A DNA stretch of 64,000 nucleotides from Streptomyces halobius (GTDB taxonomy: Bacteria > Actinomycetota > Actinomycetes > Streptomycetales > Streptomycetaceae). The translations under genes and the position numbers were made by a program. Below, in pieces: positions 1-8,929 of this stretch (position 1 is the first letter of the stretch; the number at the start of each line of letters is the position of its first letter). Under the pieces are notes generated by a model. The model saw only the letters and a program-made list of their open reading frames with translations, was not told the DNA's origin and made no database searches. Where the stretch lies: positions 7,130,001 through 7,194,000 of the forward strand of contig NZ_CP086322.1 in assembly GCF_023277745.1 (NCBI RefSeq), read 5' to 3'.

Positions 1-186
1 CCGGTCCGGCTGGTCGTCCCGCATCTGTACGCCTGGAAGGGCCCCAAGTGGGTCCGCGGCATCGAGTACATGACGGCGGACCGCCGCGGCTTCTGGGAGG
101 AGCGCGGCTATCACAACCTCGGCGACCCGTGGCGCGAGCAGCGGTACTCCTACCAGGAGGAGCCGGGCGAGGGCCCCGAACTCTGA
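1..186 (+). CDS. molybdopterin-dependent oxidoreductase, sulfite oxidase family (C-terminal end only)
   Basis: Only the last 61 residues are present; the window edge cuts the gene. They contain VPHLYAWKGPKWVRGIEYM followed by FWEERGYH and GDPWREQRY, which is the characteristic end of the sulfite oxidase / MsrP-type molybdopterin domain. Family members transfer oxygen at a Mo-cofactor centre using an electron acceptor; the substrate cannot be told from this fragment. Its stop codon lies 32 bases from the stop of the convergent nfo gene, so the two transcripts meet tail to tail. Confidence 0.75.
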   Translation, partial: PVRLVVPHLYAWKGPKWVRGIEYMTADRRGFWEERGYHNLGDPWREQRYSYQEEPGEGPEL

Positions 187-218
187 GACCCGGCCCTCAT
201 GCGCAGAGGGAACGGCCG

Positions 219-1130
219 TCAGCCGCCGCGCAACTCCTTCAGGCGGGCCACGTCCGCGGCATGCCCCTCCTTGCCGCCCGGCGTCTCGATCATCAGGGGC
301 ACGCCCTCCGTCGCCGGATGACGGAACAGCTCCCCGAAGGGTTCCGCACCGATGTGCCCGGCGCCGATGTTCGCGTGCCGGTCCTTGTGGGCGCCGACCA
401 CGTCCTTGGAGTCATTGGCGTGGATCAGCTTCAGCCGGCCCTCGCCGGTGACCTCCACCAGCTCGTCCAGCAGCGCCTTCATCCCGCCCGGCGCCGCCAT
501 GTCGTGACCGGCCGCGAAGGCATGGCACGTATCGAGGCAGACGCCCAGCCTGGGGTGCCGGTCCAGCACGTCGAAGTACGGCCCGAGATCCTCCGCCAGT
601 GCGCACAGCGAGGCGCCCTGGCCCGCCGTCGGCTCCAGCAGCAGCCATGGGGCGTCGTCGTGCGTCAACTCGTCCAGCAGCGGCCGCATCCGCTCCCTGA
701 CCTGCGCCAGCGCCTGCGCACGCGGCCGCCCGCCGGTCGCCGAGCCGGTGTGCACGACCACCCCGAGGGCGCCGATCTCCCGGCCGCGGCGCAGCGAGTG
801 CCGCAGGGAGGCCACGGACTTGTCGACGGTCGCCTCGGTGTGCGAACCGAAGTTGATCAGGTAGGGGGCGTGGATGTACGCCGGGATGCCGTCCCGTGCG
901 CAGGCCGCCCGGAACGCCTCGTCCTGCCCGGGGTTCCCGGGCGGCGTCGCCCAGCCGCGCGGATTGGCCACGAAGACCTGCACGGTCTCGCCGCCCAGCT
1001 CGCGGGCGTAGGGAAGGCCGACCTTGGCCAGGCCGCCGGCCACCGGCACATGGCCGCCGACCGGATTGCGTGCACGGGCGCGCTGCTCGGCGCGCTCTGG
1101 GGACGGGGAAGCGGACGGGGAAGTACTCAC
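219..1130 (-). CDS. nfo: endonuclease IV (AP endonuclease)
   Basis: This is a 303-residue AP endonuclease that nicks DNA 5' of abasic sites in base excision repair. The metal-binding motifs of the TIM-barrel family are all visible: IHAPYLINFGSH, VVHTGSATGG, LLLEPTAG, CLDTCHAFAAGHD, IHANDSKD and HKDRHANIGAGHIG. I start it at the GTG at 1130, which places the conserved NPVGGHVPVAGGL at residue 22. An upstream start at 1250 would add about 40 low-complexity Arg/Ser residues with no family counterpart. The stretch just before the GTG is GGGAG-like but very close, so the exact start is uncertain. It lies downstream of the PASTA kinase on the same strand, with a gap of about 130 bases. Confidence 0.88.
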   Translation of the reverse strand: MSTSPSASPSPERAEQRARARNPVGGHVPVAGGLAKVGLPYARELGGETVQVFVANPRGWATPPGNPGQDEAFRAACARDGIPAYIHAPYLINFGSHTEATVDKSVASLRHSLRRGREIGALGVVVHTGSATGGRPRAQALAQVRERMRPLLDELTHDDAPWLLLEPTAGQGASLCALAEDLGPYFDVLDRHPRLGVCLDTCHAFAAGHDMAAPGGMKALLDELVEVTGEGRLKLIHANDSKDVVGAHKDRHANIGAGHIGAEPFGELFRHPATEGVPLMIETPGGKEGHAADVARLKELRGG

Positions 1131-1263
1131 GCTCCCAGGGTGCCAGGTGGCCCTTGGGCGGCGTCCGGCGGATGACGGACGGCGGTTATGGAGCCGCCGG
1201 AGCGGGCTGGTCGCATCGCTGCGGCGGTTGCGGCGCTGCCGGAGCGACACCCCCTGGAACCGG

Positions 1264-3258
1264 CTAGAGCGCTCCCTTCAGCCAGATGGTGATCGTGCTG
1301 CTCTTCGGCGCCTGCTCGCCGCCCTCGACGGACTGAGAGTCGACCGTGTCCTGCGGGAACAGGAACGGCTTCTTCACCTCGACCTGGAAACCGAGGGCCG
1401 ACAGCTTCCGCTTGGCCTCGTCGACATGGGCGCCGGTGACATCCGGGACGGTGACCATCTCCGGCCCCTTGGAGAGGGTGAGGGTGACGGTGTCGCCCTT
1501 GCCCAGCTCCTTGCCCTCGCCGGGCGACTGCTGGGCGACGGTGCCCCGGTCCTCCTGGGAGAACACCGGCTCGGCCGCGAACTTCACCTTGAAGCCCTCG
1601 TCGCGCAGCGTCTCCGCGGCGTCCGCCTTGTCGTCGCCGATCACATCGGGCACCTTGATCGCGGACCCGCGGCTGATCGTGAGCGCCACCGCGGTATCGG
1701 GCCGCCGCTGGCTGCCCGCCGCCGGGTCGGTACGGATCACCGAGCCCTTGGCGACCTCGTCGCTGAACTCCCGGCGCTCGGTGCCCGGGATGAGCCCGCG
1801 GTCCCGCAGCTTGCGCTTGGCGTCCGCGACCGGGGTGCCGTTCAGCTCCGGAATCGTGACGATCTCCGGGCCGCGGGAGACGGTGATGGTGACCGTGCCC
1901 GTACCGCGGATCCGCTGGCCGTTCGCGGGGGCCGTGGCCATCACATGGCCGCGCTTCACATTCGCGCTGAAGCTCCGCTTCACCGTCACGCCCAGTCCCT
2001 CGTCGCGGAGCGTCCGCTCCGCCTTGGCCTGCGGCATGTCCAGCACCGCGGGGACGGTCGTGAACTGGCCGGAATTGATGTACCAGACGCCGGTGCCCAC
2101 CCCGAGGACGAGCAGCACGGCCGCGATGACGGTCAGCAGCCGGTGCCGTTGGAGCAGGCCAGGACGCGGCGCCGCGGCGGGCACCGGACGCAGCCGCGTC
2201 GTACGGTCCGTGGGCGACACCGCGTCCGCCGGGGGCACCTCCAGCCGGCTGGTGCGGTTGAGCCCGTTGAGATCAGCCTCCTCGGCGGGCAGCGGCATCT
2301 GGACGCCGCCCCGGGGGAGCACATCCGTACGCGCGGCCTCGCCGCCGCCCGCCGCAGGGCCAGCGGCGGGCTCCTCCTTGGCCTGCGGCGGCACGATGTC
2401 CAGCTGCTCGTCGGTCAGCTCCGCACGGGCCGCCCGCGAGCGGGACAGCAGCGCCACCGCGTCCTGCGCGCGCTGCTGCGGGTCACGGGCGGTGGCCAGC
2501 GCCACCAGCTCGTCCAGCTGCGGCGCCAGCCCCGGGACGAACTCGGACGGTGGCCGCACATCCTCGTGCAGGTGCTGGTAGAGGATCTGCGCCGCGGTGC
2601 TGCCGGTATGCGGCTTGCCGCCGGTCAGCATTTCGTAGAGCACCACGCCGCAGGCGTAGACATCCACCCGGGCGTCCGCGGTGCCGTGCTCCATCTGCTC
2701 GGGCGCCAGATACGAGACGGTTCCCAGGACCGAGCCCGTGGAGGCGGTGGTGTGGGTGTCGACGGTGCGCACCAGGCCGAAGTCGGCGACCTTGACCCGG
2801 CCGTCGTCGCCGATCAGGACGTTCTCCGGCTTCATGTCCCGGTGCACCAGGCCGGCGCGGTGCGCGGCGCCCAGGGCGGCGAGGACCGGCTCCAGGATGT
2901 CCAGCGCGGCCCGCGGCTGCAGGGCGCCCCGCTCGCGCAGCACATCGCGCAGTGTGCACCCGGCCACGTACTCCATCGCCAGATAGACGTACGTACCGTC
3001 CGTGCCCTGGTCGAAGACACCCACCACATTCGGGTGCGACAGGCGCGCGACCGACTTGGCCTCACGGATGAACCGGTCGACGAACGCGTCGTCCAGGGCC
3101 AGGGTCGGGTGCATCACCTTCAGCGCGAGCACACGGTCGAGCCGGGTGTCCATGGCCCGGTACACCGTGGCCATGCCGCCGGCGGCGATGCGCGCCTGAA
3201 CGCGGTAGCGGCCGTCGAGCAGCCGGCCCACGAGTGGGTCCTGAAGGGTCGTATCCAC
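1264..3258 (-). CDS. PknB-type Ser/Thr protein kinase with four PASTA domains
   Basis: This is a 664-residue bitopic membrane kinase. Residues 1-270 form a Hanks-type kinase domain with the Gly loop IAAGGMATVYRA, the lysine in LALKVMH, the catalytic HRDMKPEN, the DFGL Mg loop and the LGTVSYLAPEQ activation segment. A linker with Thr-rich motifs (TSRLEV, TTRLRP), possible autophosphorylation or FHA-binding sites, leads to one TM segment (VIAAVLLVLGVGTGVWYI). Four tandem PASTA repeats follow, each with a VP-[DE] start (VPAVLDM, IPELNGT, VPDVIGD, VPDVTGA). PASTA domains bind muropeptides or lipid II and link wall status to phosphorylation, which suits a position near the division cluster. The GTG at 3258 is chosen because VGRLLDGRYRV follows directly; longer starts run into a Pro/Arg-rich shadow. 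Confidence 0.9.
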   Translation of the reverse strand: MDTTLQDPLVGRLLDGRYRVQARIAAGGMATVYRAMDTRLDRVLALKVMHPTLALDDAFVDRFIREAKSVARLSHPNVVGVFDQGTDGTYVYLAMEYVAGCTLRDVLRERGALQPRAALDILEPVLAALGAAHRAGLVHRDMKPENVLIGDDGRVKVADFGLVRTVDTHTTASTGSVLGTVSYLAPEQMEHGTADARVDVYACGVVLYEMLTGGKPHTGSTAAQILYQHLHEDVRPPSEFVPGLAPQLDELVALATARDPQQRAQDAVALLSRSRAARAELTDEQLDIVPPQAKEEPAAGPAAGGGEAARTDVLPRGGVQMPLPAEEADLNGLNRTSRLEVPPADAVSPTDRTTRLRPVPAAAPRPGLLQRHRLLTVIAAVLLVLGVGTGVWYINSGQFTTVPAVLDMPQAKAERTLRDEGLGVTVKRSFSANVKRGHVMATAPANGQRIRGTGTVTITVSRGPEIVTIPELNGTPVADAKRKLRDRGLIPGTERREFSDEVAKGSVIRTDPAAGSQRRPDTAVALTISRGSAIKVPDVIGDDKADAAETLRDEGFKVKFAAEPVFSQEDRGTVAQQSPGEGKELGKGDTVTLTLSKGPEMVTVPDVTGAHVDEAKRKLSALGFQVEVKKPFLFPQDTVDSQSVEGGEQAPKSSTITIWLKGAL

Positions 3259-3416
3259 GGCAGACGAGTCTACGAGCAAGCACTGACACGTCGAGCGCCA
3301 CGGCGGCGACCCGGGCCGTACTGCAGCCGAATAGTGACAGGAACACGGCAGGCGGGGGCGGGGGGCGGGGGCGCTGACGCGCCATCCGCGCCCGCCCCGA
3401 AACTGCACCACTACAC

Positions 3417-3444
3417 CCGCCCACCCCCCGAAGGGGGTGGGCGG
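3417..3444 (-). terminator. 12-bp GC-rich hairpin between thiG and the kinase
   Basis: Positions 3417-3428 (CCGCCCACCCCC) pair perfectly with 3433-3444 across a CGAA tetraloop. The hairpin lies 90 bases past the thiG stop and 160 bases before the kinase start, where a terminator for the thiOSG transcript would be expected. It lacks a U-tract on either strand, which is common in Streptomyces but weakens the call. Confidence 0.5.
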
Positions 3445-3463
3445 CGGGGAAAAACAAGGGGTT

Positions 3464-3513
3464 GGGGAAAACGAAAGCGGGAAAACGAAAGCGGCGGGAA
3501 AACGAAAGCCGCG
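3464..3513. repeat. three tandem copies of a GAAAACGAAAGC unit
   Basis: The unit GAAAACGAAAGCGG occurs three times head to tail with a period of about 16-17 bases, just downstream of thiG. It is unusually A-rich for this chromosome. No function is evident. Confidence 0.7.
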
Positions 3514-3535
3514 GTTGCCCCGGAGACCCCACCCC

Positions 3536-4634
<1,099 letters not shown>

Positions 4635-4649
4635 GCCGACACTCCCTCA

Positions 4650-4760
4650 GCCTTCGGCCGGGGGGACCCCCACGCTGTGCTCGGCCTCGCATTCGCGAGG
4701 CGCGCACCCTGCCATGACTCTCCTCCCGCCTCCGGCCGGGGGACGCCCATGCTGCGCTCG
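4650..4760. repeat. Streptomyces-type short GC-rich palindromic repeats in the thiO-thiS spacer
   Basis: The spacer between thiO and thiS holds GGCCGGGGGGACCCCCA (from about 4657) and a hairpin element, GCCTCGC-ATTC-GCGAGGC (4684-4701). Around the hairpin, about 27 bases are nearly identical to 23168-23195 in the DUF58-transglutaminase operon. GGGGGACCCCC also occurs at 25661. These look like copies of dispersed intergenic repeats. Sitting inside an operon, they could act as processing or stability elements, but that is inference. Confidence 0.6.
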
Positions 4761-4761
4761 C

Positions 4762-5997
4762 TCATACGGGCTGCTCCTCCCGGACGCGGGCGCTCTCCGG
4801 CCTCGGGCCGCCAGCGGCGGCGAACCGCGCCGGGGAGAAGGCACGGGCCTCTTCCGGGAGGCTCCCGGTGGCCAGCAGCTCGGCCATCGCGTCGCCGGTG
4901 ACCGGGGTCAGCAGCACCCCGTTGCGGAAGTGGCCGGTGGCCAGGTGGAGGCCGGGCAGCCGGGACGGGCCGAGCAGCGGGGCGTTGTCGGGCGAGGTGG
5001 GGCGCAGCCCGGCGATGGTCTCGACGAGCGGCAGCTCGGTGATGCCGGGGACCAGCTCGTGCGCGTCCCGCAGCAGCTCGTAGACGCCGCCCGCGGTGAC
5101 GGTGGTGTCCCAGCCCAGCTCCTCGCTGGTGGCGCCGACGACCAGTTCGCCGTTCTCCCGGGGCACCAGATAGAGCGGCCCGCCGCGTACGACGGCCCGC
5201 ACGGTGCGCGACAGGAAGGTGGAGCCGCCGGCCGGCGCGTCCGGCATGCGCAGCCGCAGCACCTGCCCCTTGACCGGCCGCACCGGAGGCAGCACGTCCT
5301 CGGGGACACCGGCCAGCCGCCCGCTGTCGCTGCCCGCGGCCAGCACCGTCTGACCGGCCGACAGCCGTGTGCCGTCGGCGAGTTCGACGCCCGAGGCGCG
5401 GCCCCCGGAGACCGTCAGCCGCGCCGCCCGGCCGTGGCGGAAGGTCACACCGGCCCGTTCGCAGGCGATCAGCAGGGCGCTCGCCAGCCGGCGCGGGTCG
5501 ACCTGATGGTCGCCGTCCACCCGCAGGCCGCCGCGGACCCCGGGGGCCAGCATCGGCTCCAGGCGGCGGCACTCGCGCCCCGACAGCCACTGTGAATCCA
5601 GCCCGGACCGGGTCTGCAGGGCGTGCAGCTCCCGCAGATGGGCGCGGTCGTCGGCGTCCAGGGCGACGGCGAGGGTGCCGCACCTCCGGTAGCCGATCCG
5701 CTGTCCGCTGGCCTCCTCCAGCTCCGCCGTGAACCGCGGATAGCGGCCCGCGGAGGCGAGGTTGAGGCCGAGCAGGGTCTGCTCGCCGTAGTGGAGCTCG
5801 GTGACCGCGGCCAGCATGCCGGCCGCGACCCGGGCGGCCCCGCCTCCCGGCGCGGGGTCGGCCACCGTGACGGCCAGCCCGCGGCCGGCCGCCCGCCAGG
5901 CCGTGACCAGGCCGATGACGCCGCCCCCGATGACGAGGACGTCGGGGTGCCCCGGTGGAGCGCTCGACGGTGTCGGTGCTGTGGCAGATGGATGCAT
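4762..5997 (-). CDS. thiO: glycine oxidase
   Basis: This is a 411-residue FAD-dependent amine oxidase that turns glycine into iminoglycine for ThiG. The dinucleotide-binding GGGVIG is at residues 24-29. AARVAAGMLAAVTE, HQVDPRRLASAL, RPVKGQVLRLR and the C-terminal TGHFRNGVLLTPVTG are DAO/ThiO family motifs. The aerobic glycine oxidase route replaces ThiH or plant-type chemistry, which fits an aerobe. It is the first gene of the operon and starts 14 bases after a TPP riboswitch. The strong GGGAGGGG ribosome binding site lies at the riboswitch boundary. Confidence 0.93.
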   Translation of the reverse strand: MHPSATAPTPSSAPPGHPDVLVIGGGVIGLVTAWRAAGRGLAVTVADPAPGGGAARVAAGMLAAVTELHYGEQTLLGLNLASAGRYPRFTAELEEASGQRIGYRRCGTLAVALDADDRAHLRELHALQTRSGLDSQWLSGRECRRLEPMLAPGVRGGLRVDGDHQVDPRRLASALLIACERAGVTFRHGRAARLTVSGGRASGVELADGTRLSAGQTVLAAGSDSGRLAGVPEDVLPPVRPVKGQVLRLRMPDAPAGGSTFLSRTVRAVVRGGPLYLVPRENGELVVGATSEELGWDTTVTAGGVYELLRDAHELVPGITELPLVETIAGLRPTSPDNAPLLGPSRLPGLHLATGHFRNGVLLTPVTGDAMAELLATGSLPEEARAFSPARFAAAGGPRPESARVREEQPV

Positions 5998-6010
5998 GGG
6001 CGTCCAGCCC

Positions 6011-6097
6011 CTCCCTTCGCCGGCATGACCCGGATCAGGTTCGTACGGTCGGAGGCCGGACAGCCTCCCTCTCAGCCCGGTGCGTCCGGGCTCCCGC
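6011..6097 (-). promoter_or_regulatory. TPP (THI-box) riboswitch of the thiOSG operon
   Basis: Read on the minus strand, the segment contains the conserved THI-box blocks: CGGGAGCCCGG and GCACCGGGCTGAGAGGGAGGC, then CCGACCGTACGAACCTGATC and CCGGGTCATGCCGGCGAAGG. The 3' end runs directly into GGGAGGGG, the thiO ribosome binding site, with the ATG 14 bases on. No separate terminator hairpin is seen between aptamer and gene. Control is therefore probably by hiding the ribosome binding site when TPP is bound, as is usual in actinobacteria. Confidence 0.95.
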
Positions 6098-6224
6098 GAG
6101 TGCGTGCATCCGTCACCCTAATACGGGCCCACGACGCGTCGTAAGGGAGCGCCCGGAGCCCCGTACGGGCGGCACCCCGGGGTGGCCGATCGTGACGCTG
6201 TGTCAGAGATCTCCTCGCGCGGTG

Positions 6225-6262
6225 CTGCGAGTGGCGCGACACCCCGTCCTACAGTGATCGGG
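6225..6262 (+). promoter_or_regulatory. probable promoter giving a leaderless reductase mRNA
   Basis: A TACAGT -10 box (6250-6255) lies 6 bases before the GTG at 6262, and a CTGCGA -35-like box lies at 6225-6230 (spacing 19). No ribosome binding site precedes the GTG, so transcription probably begins at or next to the start codon. Confidence 0.45.
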
Positions 6263-7503
6263 TGAGCGAGCAGAGCACGTCTTCCCAGGCACCGGACCGC
6301 ACGCCGCGCGTCGTGATCGTCGGCGCGGGAATAGCGGGTGTGCAGACCGCCGTCGCCCTGCGCGAACAGGGCTGGCGCGGCGCCATCATCCTGCTCGGCG
6401 ACGAGCCCCACCGGCCCTACGACCGCCCTCCGCTGTCCAAGGCGGTGCTGCTCGGCAAGGCCGAAGGCTCCGCGTTCGACGTCGACTTCGACGGGCTCGG
6501 CATCGACCTGCACCTCGGCCGCCGGGTCACCGCCCTGCGCCCGGAGGCCCATGTCGTCGAGACGGCCGAGGGCCCCGTCCCGTACGACTACGCGGTCCTC
6601 GCGACCGGCGCGGACCCGATCGTGCTGCCCGGCAGCGAAGGGCTGCCCGGCGTCCACCTGTTGCGCACCCTCGATGACGCCGAACGGCTGCGGCCGGTAC
6701 TCGCCGCCCAGCGCAAGATCGTCGTCGTCGGGGCCGGCTGGATCGGCGCGGAGTTCGCGACCGCGGCGCGCGAGTCCGGCTGCGCGGTCACCGTCGTCGA
6801 GGCCGCCGCCCGCCCGCTGGCCGGCGCGCTGCCCGTCGAGGCCGCCGCCCCTATGGCCGACTGGTACACGGAGGCCGGCGTCGATCTGCGCACCGGCGCC
6901 TCGGTCGCGTCCGTCGCACCGGGCGCGGTCACCCTCGTGGACGGTACGACGCTGTCCGCGGACGCCGTGGTCGTCGGGATCGGCGCCCGGCCCGCGACCG
7001 GCTGGCTGGTCGGCTCGGGCGTCGCCCTGTCGCTGCAGGACGGCTCCGTCCTGGCCGACGAGCATCTGTGCACCTCCGTCCCCGACGTCTACGCGGTCGG
7101 CGACTGCGCCTCCTTCCCGTCCACCCGTTACGGCCGCCGGCTGCTGATCCACCACTGGGACAACGCCCTCCAGGGCCCCCGCACGGTCGCCGAGAACATC
7201 GCCCGGGAACCGGCGGAGGGCGTGGTCTACGACCCGGTCCCGTACTTCTGGTCCGAGCAGTTCGGCCGGTTCGTGCAGTACGCGGGCCACCATGCGGGCG
7301 CCGACGAGCTGATCTGGCGGGGCGACCCGGCCGGCGCGGCCTGGTCGGTGATCTGGCTGCGGGAGGGCCGGCTGGTCGCGCTGCTGGCCGTCGGGCGGCC
7401 GCGGGACCTCGCCCAGGGGCGCAAGCTCATCGAGCGGGGCGCCACCCTCGACCGCGGGCGGGCAGCGGACGCGTCCGTCCCGCTGAAATCGGCGGTGAGC
7501 TAG
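6262..7503 (+). CDS. FAD-dependent NAD(P)H:ferredoxin reductase-like oxidoreductase
   Basis: This is a 413-residue two-dinucleotide-binding-domain flavoprotein of the ferredoxin / rhodocoxin / putidaredoxin reductase family. FAD binds near VVIVGAGIAGVQTA (residues 17-30), NAD(P)H near VVVGAGWIGAEF (about 154-165), and the second FAD contact is VYAVGDCASF (about 277-286). It lacks the CxxC active site of disulfide reductases, so it should pass electrons one at a time to a [2Fe-2S] ferredoxin, often for a P450 or dioxygenase; no such partner lies next to it. It is divergent from thiO, with 265 bases between the start codons. The GTG start is supported by the -10 box 6 bases upstream. Confidence 0.85.
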   Translation: MSEQSTSSQAPDRTPRVVIVGAGIAGVQTAVALREQGWRGAIILLGDEPHRPYDRPPLSKAVLLGKAEGSAFDVDFDGLGIDLHLGRRVTALRPEAHVVETAEGPVPYDYAVLATGADPIVLPGSEGLPGVHLLRTLDDAERLRPVLAAQRKIVVVGAGWIGAEFATAARESGCAVTVVEAAARPLAGALPVEAAAPMADWYTEAGVDLRTGASVASVAPGAVTLVDGTTLSADAVVVGIGARPATGWLVGSGVALSLQDGSVLADEHLCTSVPDVYAVGDCASFPSTRYGRRLLIHHWDNALQGPRTVAENIAREPAEGVVYDPVPYFWSEQFGRFVQYAGHHAGADELIWRGDPAGAAWSVIWLREGRLVALLAVGRPRDLAQGRKLIERGATLDRGRAADASVPLKSAVS

Positions 7504-7615
7504 GACTTCTCGTCCAGGGGTGCCGGAGGTGTGCCAGGGGCGGCGCGGGCGCGGGCCGGCCCCTGATGGCGACGCCCGGCTACCGACTGTCAGTGCGAGG
7601 TGGCAGGCTTGTCCC

Positions 7616-7981
7616 GTGACCGAGATTGACGCAAAGATCGATGGACTCGTCCCCGCCTGGCTCACCCTCCCCGACATCGCCGAGGAGATCGGCGTCGAGG
7701 TGACGCGTGTGCGGCAGCTGGTCAAGGAGGGGCAGCTGATCGCGGTGCGCCGCGGCGAGAACAGGGCACTGCAGGTGCCGGCCGATTTCATCAAGGACGG
7801 CAAGGTCGTCAAGGGGCTCGTCGGGACCCTGACACTGCTGCGCGACGACGGCTTCGCCGACGAGGAGATGCTGGAGTGGCTCTTCACCGCCGATGACTCC
7901 CTGCCCGGCACCCCGGCGCAGGCGCTGCGCGAGAACCGCGGCACGGAAGTGAAGCGCCGGGCGCAGGCACTCGCCGTCTGA
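7616..7981 (+). CDS. Rv2175c-like winged-helix DNA-binding protein
   Basis: This is a 121-residue cytosolic protein with an N-terminal helix-turn-helix (WLTLPDIAEEIGVEVTRVRQLVKEGQLIAVRRGENRA) and a C-terminal helical half. It resembles mycobacterial Rv2175c, a DNA-binding protein that is a substrate of the Ser/Thr kinase PknL. The start is placed at the GTG at 7616, where VTEIDAKIDGLVPAW begins the family homology. There is no ribosome binding site, and CAGGCT sits 6 bases upstream, so a leaderless mRNA is likely. The PASTA kinase lies 4 kb away, and a regulatory link is possible but unproven. Targets are unknown. Confidence 0.75.
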   Translation: MTEIDAKIDGLVPAWLTLPDIAEEIGVEVTRVRQLVKEGQLIAVRRGENRALQVPADFIKDGKVVKGLVGTLTLLRDDGFADEEMLEWLFTADDSLPGTPAQALRENRGTEVKRRAQALAV

Positions 7982-8100
7982 CGCGGCGGGCGCGAGCGCG
8001 CTGCCATCAGCAACCGCACCATCATCCGTAACCGCACCGGAGGGGCGTACGGACCGGAAGGCCCGGCCCGTACGCCCCTGACCTGGGGGGAAACCGCCCG

Positions 8101-8751
8101 ATGAGCACCGCACGACAGGCCCTGTCCGAGGCCCGGCTGTATCTGTGCACCGGCGCCCGTACGCGACAGGGCGATCTTCCGCAGTTCCTGGACGCGGTGC
8201 TCTCCTCGGGCGTGGACATCGTCCAGCTGCGCGACAAGGGCATGGAGGCCCGCGAGGAGATCGGGCATCTGGAGGTCTTCGCGGACGCCTGCCGACGGCA
8301 CGGCAAGCTGCTGGCGGTCAACGACCGCGCGGATGTCGCCCATGCCGCCGGCGCGGATGTGCTGCATCTGGGGCAGGGCGATCTGCCGGTCCCGGCGGCC
8401 CGTGCCATCCTCGGTGCGGACGTCCTGATAGGCCGGTCCACCCACGCCGAGGCCGAGGTGGACGCCGCGGCCGCCGAGGCGGGGGTGGACTACTTCTGCA
8501 CGGGACCGTGTTGGCCGACGCCCACCAAGCCGGGCCGTCACGCCCCCGGCCTGGACCTGGTCCGTTACACCGCCTCGCGCGCCCCCGAGCGCCCCTGGTT
8601 CGCGATCGGCGGGATCGACGCCGGCAATCTGGACGAGGTGCTGGAGGCGGGCGCCCGCCGCGTCGTGGTGGTCCGCGCGATCACCGAGGCGGACGATCCG
8701 GGGGCCGCGGCGGCGGACCTGGCGAAGCGGGTACGGGCCTGGGGCGCCTGA
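8101..8751 (+). CDS. thiE: thiamine-phosphate synthase
   Basis: This is a 216-residue TIM-barrel enzyme that joins HMP-pyrophosphate to thiazole phosphate, giving thiamine phosphate. The family motifs are present: [43 protein letters not shown], and [17 protein letters not shown] (the phosphate/pyrophosphate-binding segment). AIGGI and [10 protein letters not shown] close the barrel. A CTGGGGGGAAA stretch 10 bases upstream serves as ribosome binding site. No TPP riboswitch is visible in the 119 bases before it, unlike thiOSG, so the two thiamine branches here appear to be regulated differently. Confidence 0.94.
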   Translation: MSTARQALSEARLYLCTGARTRQGDLPQFLDAVLSSGVDIVQLRDKGMEAREEIGHLEVFADACRRHGKLLAVNDRADVAHAAGADVLHLGQGDLPVPAARAILGADVLIGRSTHAEAEVDAAAAEAGVDYFCTGPCWPTPTKPGRHAPGLDLVRYTASRAPERPWFAIGGIDAGNLDEVLEAGARRVVVVRAITEADDPGAAAADLAKRVRAWGA

Positions 8752-8810
8752 AGCGGGGCCGCAGGTCGGCGCGGCTTGAAGGGCGACGCCTGCGTGGTTC
8801 GTCGGTCCGT

Positions 8811-8870
8811 AGCCGGTTTCTGGCCGATCGATGGCCGGAACATGTCCAACCAGTGGACATGAAACCGGCT
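8811..8870. promoter_or_regulatory. nested inverted repeats upstream of the metF promoter (candidate operator)
   Basis: The outer arms AGCCGGTTTC (8811-8820) and GAAACCGGCT (8861-8870) are perfect complements. Inside lies a second perfect pair, CATGTCCA (8841-8848) and TGGACATG (8854-8861), with a 5-base centre. All of it lies upstream of the predicted -35 box of metF. It is therefore more likely a protein-binding site, perhaps for an activator, than an RNA leader. Confidence 0.6.
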
Positions 8871-8894
8871 AACCAGGCATATCGCTGCCATCGG

Positions 8895-8923
8895 TTGGTG
8901 TGCGCCTGCCAGGTGACTAACCT
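8895..8923 (+). promoter_or_regulatory. metF promoter, leaderless
   Basis: TTGGTG (8895-8900) and TAACCT (8918-8923) are separated by 17 bases, and the metF ATG begins 7 bases after the -10 box. There is no ribosome binding site, so the transcript should start at the A of the ATG. Confidence 0.65.
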
Positions 8924-8929
8924 GCCCGT

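Noticed and set aside
6118-8541. 807-residue minus-strand frame opposite the reductase and thiE
   Set aside because: It crosses three real genes and a spacer and shows no domain. Long shadow frames are expected at this base composition.
8811-8870. Nested inverted repeats as a metF riboswitch
   Set aside because: The likely promoter lies downstream of them, so they would not be in the mRNA. They are kept as a candidate operator.
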